Shown: one piece after another, positions 54,230 to 64,000 of the stretch | Layout: the number at the start of each line of letters is the position of its first letter | Position numbering within the stretch: position 1 is the stretch's first letter | Source: Serripes groenlandicus | Lineage: Eukaryota > Mollusca > Bivalvia > Cardiida > Cardiidae | Assembly: GCA_031761405.1 (NCBI GenBank) | Contig: JASEVX010000013.1 | Span: 40,934,601-40,998,600, forward strand | DNA: 64,000 nucleotides | Reading direction: 5' to 3' | Program-made: the position numbers and the translations under genes | The notes under the pieces: model-generated | Database searches by the model: none | The model's input: only the letters and a program-made list of their open reading frames with translations | Told to the model about the DNA's origin: nothing

Positions 54230-54855
54230 TGAGGTATAACCTTAATTAGGGGAAATTTCCTATATTAAGTATGGACAAAATGTAAGTGCAAACTTTTACT
54301 ATGGTCCAGCTCGTGAAATTCCAAGTAAAATTACATAGAGCAAAGCCGAACAAAGAAGGGAATTATAACCCACAATTATCCACATCCGGTTACGTCATAT
54401 TGAGCTGGCCCCCGAGATAACTAGAACGTTTACAGTAAAGACTGACAACCATATATTTTCGGCTGCGAGTTTCAATCAGATAAGAATTGTTATCGCTCTC
54501 GTTTTTCATTGAATAACATAAATTAACAGTAAAAATTTAATTTTGGCGTTGATATAAAATCAAGCTGTAGTGTGAATCTGAGAATCAGCGATGTATTCAT
54601 TGATACATGTATGTTCTGTCGATGAAATAATTTGGTTTCACAGTCTGATCTAAGATGATTTTTATGATAAAGTTGTATCACCCTCAATGCTACGCAGACT
54701 TGGCTAAAGGCGTATGTCCTTCTGACAAAAACTCCTTCGGACTTTCAAAGAGCAATGCAATAATTGCCTGAACATAACGCCTACACGAAACACCCTGTGA
54801 CCTAAATAAGAGACATGTATTTGTGTCTCTACCCAAATACATCAACACAGAGTTG
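54230..54855. other. Intergenic, nothing recognised
   Basis: No coding frame or repeat that I can place. Confidence 0.4.
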
Positions 54856-54858
54856 AAT

Positions 54859-54941
54859 CACAGGGACGTGCTCCTGTATGGCTAAATTTATGCGCATAGG
54901 GTCACATTCTGTTCTAGATCACACAGGAGCACATCCCTGTG
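54859..54941. repeat. Inverted repeat with 19-bp arms
   Basis: CACAGGGACGTGCTCCTGT (54859-54877) pairs with ACAGGAGCACATCCCTGTG (54923-54941), one mismatch. A similar pair occurs near 51975-52055. Confidence 0.85.
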
Positions 54942-55749
54942 TACTCGCTTTGGGGATTCTTTTCTGAAAATGCAAATGGTTACACTTTTGGAATCGTTAG
55001 GCTACCGCGATACCCTATTTAGAATTAACTGCGACCATTAAAACAGCACATTTATAAGAAGAAAAAGTAAATCTATTTTAGAAGTGTTCTTAGAAGTCCT
55101 CAAGTGCAGATTGTTTACACATTTTATGACGCAATATCTTACGTTAGTGTTGCATGACATCCACTCCTTTTTTTAGTGACGAAACACATTGCAATGTGGA
55201 CGGAATATTTCTAAATGATGGCTATTCAGTTAAAACTAACATCCTTTCAGACTAAGCGAACGCAAGAGGAAACGTTCCCAGTGAATTCAAGAGCCGAAAC
55301 GGATTTATATGAGCATGACTTTTAATATTCTGTTCTAGATCACACAGGAGCACCTCCATGTGAACTCGCTTTGGGGATTTATTTCTTAAAATGCAAATGA
55401 TTATAATTTTGGAATCGTTAGGTTACCGCCATACCCCATTTAAAATTAAATGCGACCACTAAAACAGCACATTTATAAGAAGAAAAAGAAAATATCTATT
55501 TTTAGAAGTGTTCTTGGAAGTCCTCAAGTGCAGATTGTTTACAAATTTTATGACGCAATATCAAGTACGTTTCTCCTGCATGACATCCACTTCATGTTTT
55601 AGTGGTGAAACACATTGCAATGTGGACGGAATATGTCTAAATAATGGCTATTCAGTTAAAACTAACATCTTTTCAGACCAAGCGATCACAAGATGAAACA
55701 TCCCTAGTGAATTCAAGAGCCAAAACGGATTTATATGGGCATGACTATT
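54908..55749. repeat. 421-bp tandem duplication
   Basis: Units 54908-55328 and 55329-55749 begin TCTGTTCTAGATCACACAGG and both contain GGAAGTCCTCAAGTGCAGAT-type sequence and ACACATTGCAATGTGGACGG. The 62-residue frame at 55508 is not preserved in the other unit. Confidence 0.88.
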
Positions 55750-55919
55750 GCTGTGTACTCTTAACACAATTAAAATATTGTTTTTACAAGTGAAAAAGGA
55801 TGTGACAATTATCGAAAATGAATCTTAACAAGGCACATTGAAGGTCAGAATCACTGCGATGCTTTAAAGGGACACATCCTGCGATAAAACATGATTCATG
55901 TAAGTAACATTGTGCGATG

Positions 55920-56222
55920 AAGCTCCGGTAGCTCAGTCGGTATCGACGCAGGCTGCAATCCAGGGGTTGTGAGTTCATATCCCAGCTCGGCAAACATTCA
56001 TTCCGACGTTTGACAAAAGTCATTTTGACCTGCAACATTCGTCATTCACCAATGGGGTGTTTAACAGTATATGCGGAAAAGCAGCCAGTTGCTTTAAAAG
56101 TATTGTGTGTGGTGTACTGTTGTGGGAAAACCTGGAAACGCATGAGTATGTAAATTGGTCGCCTTGATATGACTTAAAAAGTGTTAAAACGGCGTTGAAC
56201 CCCAATCAATCAATCAATCAAC
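55920..56222 (+). mobile_element. SINE-A, full length
   Basis: The head CTCCGGTAGCTCAGTCGGTA (box A) and GTTGTGAGTTCATATCCCAG (box B) is followed by TTCCGACGTTTGACAAAAGT, AGCAGCCAGTTGCTT, TTAAAACGGCGTTGAACCCC and four ATCA units. The most complete copy in the window. Confidence 0.85.
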
Positions 56223-56514
56223 TTTATCAAAAATCATTTTCTGTAAGATCAAATGTCATCTTCATAAGACAAACACAAAATAAATTAATGTACGTTTCAT
56301 ACTTTCTGGTGTGTTAAATATTCTTCTGTATAATCAGCATTTATAATAATCATGTGTCAATTTGGATCCTTCTTCCGAACACAAGTTGGGAGTTGGCCCC
56401 TTCTAAAAAAATCATAGAAGCAACTCTGCCCAAATATTGGCCTACCAAATGACAAATGTGGTGCATAAAAATACAAAAAAATCACCAAATATCTACTGAA
56501 TCAGAATCAGTGAA

Positions 56515-56612
56515 GATTGGGATTTTCTGCACAAATGGCGCAAGAACTGGTTGTATCTCAAGGAAATAAGATTTAAGCTTGTTTTACAATTGATGTAAAA
56601 TATATAATTTTA
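56515..56612 (+). mobile_element. SINE-B 3' part, diverged
   Basis: TTGGGATTTTCTGCACAAATG, GGCGCAAGAACTGGTT and ACAATTGATGTAAAATAT follow the SINE-B order. The head is absent. Confidence 0.5.
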
Positions 56613-56619
56613 AAGTGAT

Positions 56620-57365
56620 TGGTTTAAAGGAATAATCCAGATAAGACTGCACAGAGGTACAAACTGATCTAAATAAAAACTTGAAAACTGTTCTCAGATC
56701 CCAAAGCTTGGCTTTCTGACATAACTAATATACATGTATATTCTCATAGATCTATTTTTTATTTAATTGGCTCTTTAAAAGGAAAAAAATAGGAAACAAA
56801 ATATGTTTGTAAACCCATTCTTTAATTTATCATCTTATTTTATTTAAAACATTTATCATCTTATTTTATTAAAAGTCACTCTTATTTGCAGTTATTATAA
56901 TGTATTAAAGCAGCTGTCAATGATGATTGATATTCTGCATCAAGTTTTATTTTAAAACCGAGAATGGATTAAGAACATTCCATATAATCATGGAATAACA
57001 GTTCTTATGGCGAGTACTGGAGAGGAAGTTCATATAGGCAGTTAGTGATATACCCTTTGGTCATTGGTACCTGTCAATACAATGAAACATGCATGCATCT
57101 TTGACTGTGGGGTAATATTCTTTCCTGCATACACATCAAAACAGTAAATGGACTGAGAGCAACCCATACAATGATGAAACTACATCTGTTATGAGGATGA
57201 CTGGAGAGGACATTCAGCTGATTACATATATAATACTTATGGAGTAATACAAGCTAATGTTTATAAACGGATAAGTATATCTAAATCATATAAAGTCCTG
57301 TTCTTTGATTGCACAGTTTGTGATTTTGTCTGATGTCCTTCGTTCACACGCCACCAACAATTGCC
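56620..57365. other. Intergenic, nothing recognised
   Basis: AT-rich. TTTATCATCTTATTTTATT is duplicated near 56826 and 56852. No gene. Confidence 0.4.
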
Positions 57366-57369
57366 TTGT

Positions 57370-58460
57370 GAAGACTCTACAGGCAAAATTTTACAACATC
57401 CAATATGAATGCAAGTTTGGTAGTAGTTCACCTCCATCACATCTCGGCCAAGTTAAAAACTGGGCCCTGTGTGATTAAAAAATAGGTCAGAATGTCAATT
57501 TGATGGAAAATATTGTAAACACTATGGAGGCCTTATTTAACTTGAGCATGTTGAAATGCTTTCAGTATAACTGTTTTGATGATATCTAGGTTATGTTTAA
57601 ATATATCCAGTGATTCTGGTCATAAACTAGGTCACTCGGCCAAATTTTGTCAGAATGTTTGGCCTGATGATATCTAGGCTAAGGTTGAAACTTGGTCATG
57701 CGAGATCAAAAACTGGGTCACAAGTTCAAATTGAAGGAAAATCTTGTTAACACTGGAGACTGCATATTTATCTTTAGCATGTTGAAACTTTGTAAAAATT
57801 AGGTCTTGATGTTATTTTGGAGAAAGGTCAAGTTCAAATATAGGTCATGTCGGGTCATAAACTATGTCACTTCACCAATCTGAAGTAAAATCTTGTTTAC
57901 AGTTTAGAAACCACACTTTTACTTCAGCAGCTTGAAACTTTGTCAGAATGTTTGTCTTGACAATATCTAGGCCTAGTAAAAATAAGGGTCATGGTGGATC
58001 AAAAACTAGGTCACTAGACCAAATTGAAGGCACATTTAATAAACAATAAGACATTTTGAATGCTGCAATTTTAATTTTAGCATGTTGACATTTTTTTAGA
58101 ATGGGTGTTATGGTGAAATCTAGGCTAAATTCAATTAAAGAGCATGTTGGATAAAAAAAAACAAGGTCACTAGGAAACATTTGAGAACAATCTTGTAAAC
58201 ACTCTTCACCTCAATGTTTGATTCAGTATTTTGAAACTTTAACATGATGTTTGTCCTGATGATATCTAGGCCAAGTTCAAACATAAGGTCACTAGACCAT
58301 ATTTAAGGAAAATGTTGTTAACACTCGGAAAGCTATTCTTTTAATGTTAGCATGTTGAAACTTTGACAAAAAGGATGTTTTTAACATTGCTATAACCCAG
58401 TCTGAAACTATGTCACAAGGCCAAATTGAAGGATAACTTGTTAACACTATTTTTATGTTT
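57370..58460. repeat. Degenerate tandem repeat with GGTCAC..GCCAAATT words
   Basis: Repeats of GATGATATCTAGGC, GGTCA..., AAACTAGGTCAC, CCAAATTGAAGG.AAATCTTG and AGCATGTTGAAACTTTG at irregular spacing of about 100-150 bp. At least six units, all diverged. Short frames within it are not coding. I recall it as common in bivalve intergenic DNA. Confidence 0.65.
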
Positions 58461-58619
58461 GACCTTACTGTATTATATATGTGTATGCTCATGTGATAAA
58501 GTAGGGATAGTGTACAATAACGGTCCCAGTTCCGACAGGTTGTAACATATTCTTTAATCATGGTAGTCATATACCTACAGCTTAGACCTATTATAGGCAC
58601 TATCCTCGTGACGAGGATT

Positions 58620-59435
58620 TGCCTTTTTCATATTATAGTTAGACGGTAATACAAGCATCAACGTCGGTACCGTGTCTGCATATTTAAGAATGCAGTGGAC
58701 TAAATGATGCATTCAGATAGTTGTACGAGGTTAATTGCTTTTCACAATGACCGTTCTCAATAGTCGAGCGTGGGATGTTAAACAGATCCGTAGACTTACT
58801 CCGGTTTAAAATTGCCGTTCAACAGAATTACATTGACTTTTAAAATTTAATCATGTCACGTCTGATGTCATCCTTACATTAAATCAGTATAATTAAAATC
58901 TGACTTTTAAAATCATGTAAGGGTCGCAAACTTACCTTTATATATATCAAGTAAAATGTAATAAGTATGTAAAGAAAACTTACCAAAATTCCTGCTGTTG
59001 ATGAATCAATATATTTCCTGCCTCATTCAAGCTTTCTTTTTACTCTTTAAAATATACGTCAGGCCTTTGTGGAAGTTTAAAGTTGAATAGCGGGCCTTCG
59101 TAATTATGCTTATATGATCCAAAGCTCACGTGGTACATTTCCATATAAGGTATAACGCACGGTCTATAGATACCGTGATATAAACAGATTTAACATTTTA
59201 CACTATATGGGTAATTTTGAATCGTAAGTCGTGAAAAAGATTACAAATAGAAAAGTGTTAGAAATCATTTAATAGAAGTGAAAAATGTCAAAGTTTAGAC
59301 TTTTTTTCTGTTCCCTGTAATATTTGCAAACCTACAATTGTATCTTTGTCAAGGGTAATACTAAATAAGAGGGCCATGGTAGTCCTGGATTATGCAATGT
59401 GATTTGTCGTGCAAACCATACAGGCAAGCTAATAC
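58620..59435. other. Intergenic, nothing recognised
   Basis: Preceded by a perfect small hairpin ATCCTCGTGACGAGGAT (58602-58618). No gene or classified repeat. Confidence 0.4.
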
Positions 59436-59439
59436 AAGA

Positions 59440-59945
59440 TGCCCAAAAGGGCCAGTATCGCTCCCATTAGGCAATAATTAATCTCCAAACAGCCCCGCTC
59501 CCTGGTAGCCATGATTTTTGACCAATCACCATGGCTTGAAGGAATCTCGTAGAGTGTCACCAAAGGAAAATTTCAGCAAAACTATTCGAAAATCGGCCAA
59601 ATAGTTTGGTAGGAGAATATTTTTAAAGTGTTCACTAAAGCCAATATAAAGCTAACAGCCCCGCCCCCTTGGCAGCCATATTTTAAGACCAATCAACATG
59701 GCTTGGTGGAATCTAATAGAAAGTCACCCACGGAACATGTGTACAAAGTTATTTTATTTTTCGACCAATCAACATGGTTTGAAGGAGTGAACATTTCTAC
59801 AAATTTATTTGAAAATCGGCCTGACACTTTTGGAGGTTAAGATTGTTTAAGTTTTCACTTTAGCCATATAAGGCAAAATAGCCCCGCCCTCTGGCGGCCA
59901 TGTTTTTCGACCAATCAACATGGCTTGAAGGAATCTGATATATTT
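59440..59945. repeat. Three-unit repeat with CCCCGCCC..GGCAGCCAT core
   Basis: CCCCGCtCCCTGG, CCCCGCCCCCTTGG and CCCCGCCCTCTGG at about 59503, 59662 and 59881. Each is followed by CGACCAATCAACATGGCTTG and AATCGGCC. The second interval is about 60 bp longer because ATCAACATGG is internally duplicated. Confidence 0.75.
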
Positions 59946-59949
59946 CAGA

Positions 59950-61365
59950 TATATTTCTTGATATTACTTTTTCTAGATATTTTGCTAGGGCAAAAATCTG
60001 TTTTAATAAATTTGTACAAAGGTGACAACGCGTTACTATTATCAGGATAATATCTTATCTACGTCCTTGCTATTATCTAAATCACTGTTCCACTTGTGTA
60101 TAAAATGATCAACAAACCTTTACTTAAATATGCCTATAAACATTTTATGATTATGAATACCTTAATTTTCCCACATTCAGTTAATATATACGCTGTTACA
60201 GAAAACATAAATAAGTGGTTTAATTGGTTGGATTTTAACGTCGTTTTCATCTATATTTCAGTCATGGCGGCCAATCTACCTAACGTGTATTCCCTATTTT
60301 ATCTTACCAGTACTTCATACAACATGTTTTCCAGGCAACTGGCTTCCTTTAAAAATATTGGTAATCTAACGTGCATTATAAAGGAATTTGTTTATATAAT
60401 TAAGAAATTTAGCACATTGCTCTGCGTACGACTTATCATTCTTATCAACTCATCAGACATTTACATATATCGTTATTCACGACAAACATTTCGTTTGAGC
60501 GAAACGAAGTGGGTTCTCACGGCTAATTAACAACACTCAACAATCTAGGTTTTTCGGGAAATTTGTTTTGACGCCAGTGTCACCTGTTTAGATAATTCTT
60601 AAGACTTACTTTAGTATGACAAAGGAAAGCCTTTGATAATATGCTCTTTAGAAGGACCTTTTATGTAACTGCTTCACCTGTTGGTACAGTATTTTAGCAC
60701 TGACGTGTAGTTTAATTGACTACAGTTTTATTTAAAGCTGTTTGCTTTCAGGTGACTATAAACATGAACTCATACATATACTGAATTATTATTTTATTAA
60801 CCATTTCCAGTTTAAGATGTTTCTTATCACTCCGCTTTTTTCTATATCAATTGAAATGTAAGCCTTTTGTTAATGAAATTCTTCAATACCGTTTTATTCT
60901 TAAGATATTTGTAAAGGCTTTATCAGTAAATCTACATGTTGTGATCGATCAATGTTATATCCATGGTTTACATGGTTAACCCTTACGCAGGATATTTGAC
61001 ACTTTGGTGATATACGGGTTTGCCCTTTGTTTTTTAGACCATTCCTTTTGGTCAGTTGATAAGCCAGGAAAACTCTAGTTCCCAGTTTTGAGGAACCAGT
61101 CATGTGTGATTATTACATGGCCCAGTTGGACCAAGGATGCTTAGCAGTTTCAGTTTTATTTACAGTACATTAAGGCCTGGGCTTATATACATATATCCCA
61201 TACAAACAAAATACATGGTAGTGTGACAGCAATCAATAAAGGTGACATATTGGTGGAACAACTTAAATTTAGAGCCTATACAATAAACAAATATATTACA
61301 TATAACAGATATTACATATACCGACAATACAATAGTGTTGCACCAGTGAAGTTACACTCAGAACA
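59950..61365. other. Intergenic; long AT-rich frame not supported
   Basis: The 144-codon frame at 60096-60530 is I/Y/N-rich, without a domain, signal or splice context. I treat it as chance in AT-rich DNA. Confidence 0.4.
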
Positions 61366-61369
61366 AAAA

Positions 61370-63525
61370 ATTTAATCTATATATTTATAGTATCTACCTG
61401 TGATAATGCATGGAATATATACATGGCCAATTGTCGTAACTCACGTGCATCATGAGTATACATTAGTCGATATAAATCATCAGTTAAGGCGTGGTTTAAC
61501 TACTTTTGTGGTATATACGACTTTCGTAGTTCGCTATACAGTGGGCATACTAAAATGAAATGTTTCTCATCCTCTATACTAGTTCACAATAAAGACAGCT
61601 ACGATACTCTTTAGGTATACCATAGTGCCTACCTCTTTCTAACATGAGTGTATGTGATGCGCATCTGAAGTAAGCAATACATTTTCCAAATTTATCAACG
61701 TCAATATCATGAATGTATTTCTCAATATTAAAATGCATCTTAAATATTACATAATAACATAGCTTGCTGTTACTTTCACATCTAGTCCTCCAGTTCTGAA
61801 TATATTGGTCGTTCAACTTTTGAAAAAACTCATTTAAAAGTAAATTTATGTCGTATACATGTTGCGCTTCCCAGAACTGTCCTAAACCATTGACAAATAA
61901 GCACTTTCTTACTTCTTTTACCCAATTTGTATACCCTAGATTATCATAATGTACCATCATGTCATAGCATACTCTAGCATATCTAGATCTTGGAAAAGAT
62001 AACAAACGTATCCAGTACTTAATGTAACGTTTCGTGGAGTAGATATACTAAAGAAATCTGCCTATCTCGCCTTTACTATCTTACTTCTAACATGTAGAAA
62101 ACGTTTGCACGCAAAAACAGGTACACATTCCATACCCTGTCAATGACTCAGACCCCATAGCTCATCTTCATATATATGACAGTAGCTACCTTTTGGTCAA
62201 ATAATTTGAAAAATGATTTATATGGTAAACATTGTATATCATGCATATATCTAATTATTTCGACTAATGCTTTTCTAGCCTTTACAGCTAACATAACTGA
62301 CATTTTGTTCAGCGACAATCTGTTGCTGAAGTACAAACCTACATAATTTAATCCGTTTTCTGTTTCTAAGGCGGTATTTGCTAACGACCATTTATCTTTC
62401 CTTAAAAGTCAACCGCTCCTTTTAAAAATAAGGTCCTTTGTTTTGGCAATATTAACCACAAGTTTAGATTGATGTAAAATATTTAGTTGTCAATGTAGCC
62501 CTACATCGGTGTCAGATGTTAAGGCTATGTCATCCGTAAACATGAGCATACATATTTCTTTCTCATATATCTAGAAAAAGTTGTAATGCTCTTGTATTAT
62601 TAGTTTTTAACATGTCATACAGCTCGTTAATAAAAAGTGCGAACAAAATGGGCTACACTTACATCCATGTCGTAATCCGATTGGACAGTCAAACGGTTCT
62701 GATACATTACTATATGTACTATTTAACTCATTTTCGTTACATCTTACACGCGCTTTGACCGAAGAATATATTGTTTTAATAGCTGTGAAAAGATTTCCCT
62801 TCAAACCATTTTGTCTGAGTGTTGAATACAAAACTTGATGATCAACGGAATCGAAAGCCTTTTGGAAGTCGACAAAGGCGACATATTAAGGATTTTTGTT
62901 AAATAATAGCTTTTTGTTTCCGATGGCATATAACACAAAAGCATTGTCCACCGTGCTGTTTCCTGCCCTAAAACCCGCCCGGGCTTCACAAAGTAAGTTA
63001 TAACTTTCGGCATAAAACGTTAGCATTTGTGTTTTACAAAAAGCGATGAGTGGTTTACCCAACTTATTAACAACTGTATTATGAGATTTCCGCTGCACGC
63101 TTCCTTTAGTTTGAAGATTATCAGATGTTTCGTATATATCAGGTATCATTATATCAGTCTCTATAAAGTCTGCCAGGATTGATGTTCGAGCATTTAGATC
63201 CCTATTAATTAACAACTCTATATGCAACAAATCATTTTGTAATATAACTGATTCTAATTATTGGAAAACGGAAAGGTTAAAATATTGGGGATCGGACTGG
63301 TGGTATATATAAACATACATACACAACATCTTTATCAATAGTAAACAGTGTTTTATCTAATAGCAGAATCACCTCACATTTGAAATTGTCACATATATGC
63401 CATACAAATTTGGAGATTTCCAAATTATCACAAACAGTAACACTGTAAGATATTGAACCGTTTCTTACCCTTATCGTGGCTAATGCCAAATTAAACACGG
63501 GTCTTGTAAGGGTTCAACATCTATA
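61370..63525 (-). pseudogene. Minus-strand LINE, rearranged and degenerate
   Basis: Read 3' to 5': endonuclease pieces at 63498-63277 (DKDVVYVCLYIPPVRSP) and 63230-63010 (NRDLNARTSILADFIETD). Then RT with ARAGFRAGNSTVDNAF (about 63000-62930), VDFQKAFDSVDHQVLYS (about 62880-62820) and GLRHGC (about 62680). The C-terminal domain is at 62005-61574 (NWRTRCESNSKLCYY, YRSCLYC), and a Cys-His finger HFILVCPLYSELR follows at about 61560-61510. Stops, frameshifts and a missing stretch between endonuclease and RT show it is dead. The family differs from the 30.5-kb LINE. Confidence 0.75.
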
Positions 63526-64000
63526 AGTCGTATTTCACTAATTACATTAACTTAGAGATCAGTTATTATACCACAGAGGTACTGTTTGGTGCCGTGACCA
63601 GGATACGAACAACAGAAGTACTACTCTATAGATCAAAGGTTGGTATTCTTTACTTGACTGTTTTACTGTAAATTTTTTGTGTTGTCATGTCTGGAGAAAA
63701 GTTAACGCAATCTTTACAAAGTCTAACTGATCAGTTAACTAAGTCCTTGATTTTTACTTTTTTTGTGAAAATTATTCTTTAAAATTCAAAAATAGTATAT
63801 ATTCAGGTTTGCCTATTTGCAAGTAAAACTTAAAATGTTTGTGAACAAAAAATAAATGCCATTTTATATACAGAAGTATTAAATTGCAAAGATGATTGAA
63901 ATGCTCATTTCTTGCTTTATATTTTGCATGGCAGTCATTTCTAGTAAAATATGGGATTGTCAGGCGGTTATTATTTTTATCAAGCCCGGGCAGAACAATT
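63526..64000. other. Intergenic, nothing recognised
   Basis: AT-rich, with no coding signal or recognised repeat up to the window edge. Confidence 0.4.

Noticed and set aside
60096..60530. 144-codon plus-strand frame
   Set aside because: AT-driven I/Y/N-rich composition, with no domain, conservation clue or gene context.

Overview
The window looks like a piece of a bivalve mollusc chromosome. It is AT-rich, has spliceosomal introns and is crowded with mobile elements. The best clade markers are many tRNA-headed SINEs whose 3' tails read AAAACGGCGTTAAACCCCAA followed by ATCA repeats, plus long degenerate repeats with GGTCA or TTGCATGCAA motifs. I recall both as typical of bivalves. The species cannot be told from sequence alone. 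One 200-base run of N (12587-12786) is an assembly gap inside a CT microsatellite.

Two genes can be assembled from exons with good splice sites. (1) At 7233-9915 on the minus strand, three exons encode an intact 441-residue Crypton/KIAA1958-type tyrosine recombinase. It keeps candidate residues R209, H343, R346, H369 and Y378. It sits inside a 3.6-kb element (6479-10079) with perfect 22-bp terminal inverted repeats, an 11-bp subterminal inverted repeat about 100 bp from each end, and a 130-bp palindrome touching its left end. (2) At 17255-25235 on the minus strand, five exons encode a 227-residue METTL27/WBSCR27-like methyltransferase. Its introns are filled with SINEs and MITEs. A possible orphan exon lies at 11430-11549 (minus).

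Retroelements: a Ty3/gypsy-class gag-pol at 25942-29319 has the unusual order protease, integrase, then reverse transcriptase (Gmr1-like). An internal deletion removed most of RT and RNase H, and no LTRs are visible; the element splits a TTAA-type MITE. Degenerate non-LTR elements lie at about 12.8-15.0 kb, 30.5-33.3 kb and 33.9-34.5 kb on the plus strand, and at 61.4-63.5 kb and 11.0-11.3 kb on the minus strand.

Layout: 0-6.3 kb is intergenic repeats; 6.3-10.1 kb the Crypton-like element; 10-17 kb LINE debris, microsatellite and MITEs; 17-25 kb the methyltransferase gene; 25.8-29.6 kb the gypsy element; 30-34.5 kb LINEs; 35-36.5 kb a nucleosome-length degenerate array; 37-40.5 kb SINEs, a TTAA MITE, a 330-bp satellite and CT repeats. 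From 42 to 56 kb there is a mosaic of segmental duplications with promoter-like TATA blocks, two minisatellite types, a hairpin and a TA-flanked MITE whose empty target site survives in two sister copies. From 56 to 64 kb there are tandem repeat families and a minus-strand LINE.

I see no cooperating multi-gene system. The most novel object is the inverted-repeat-bounded tyrosine-recombinase element with its flanking palindrome.
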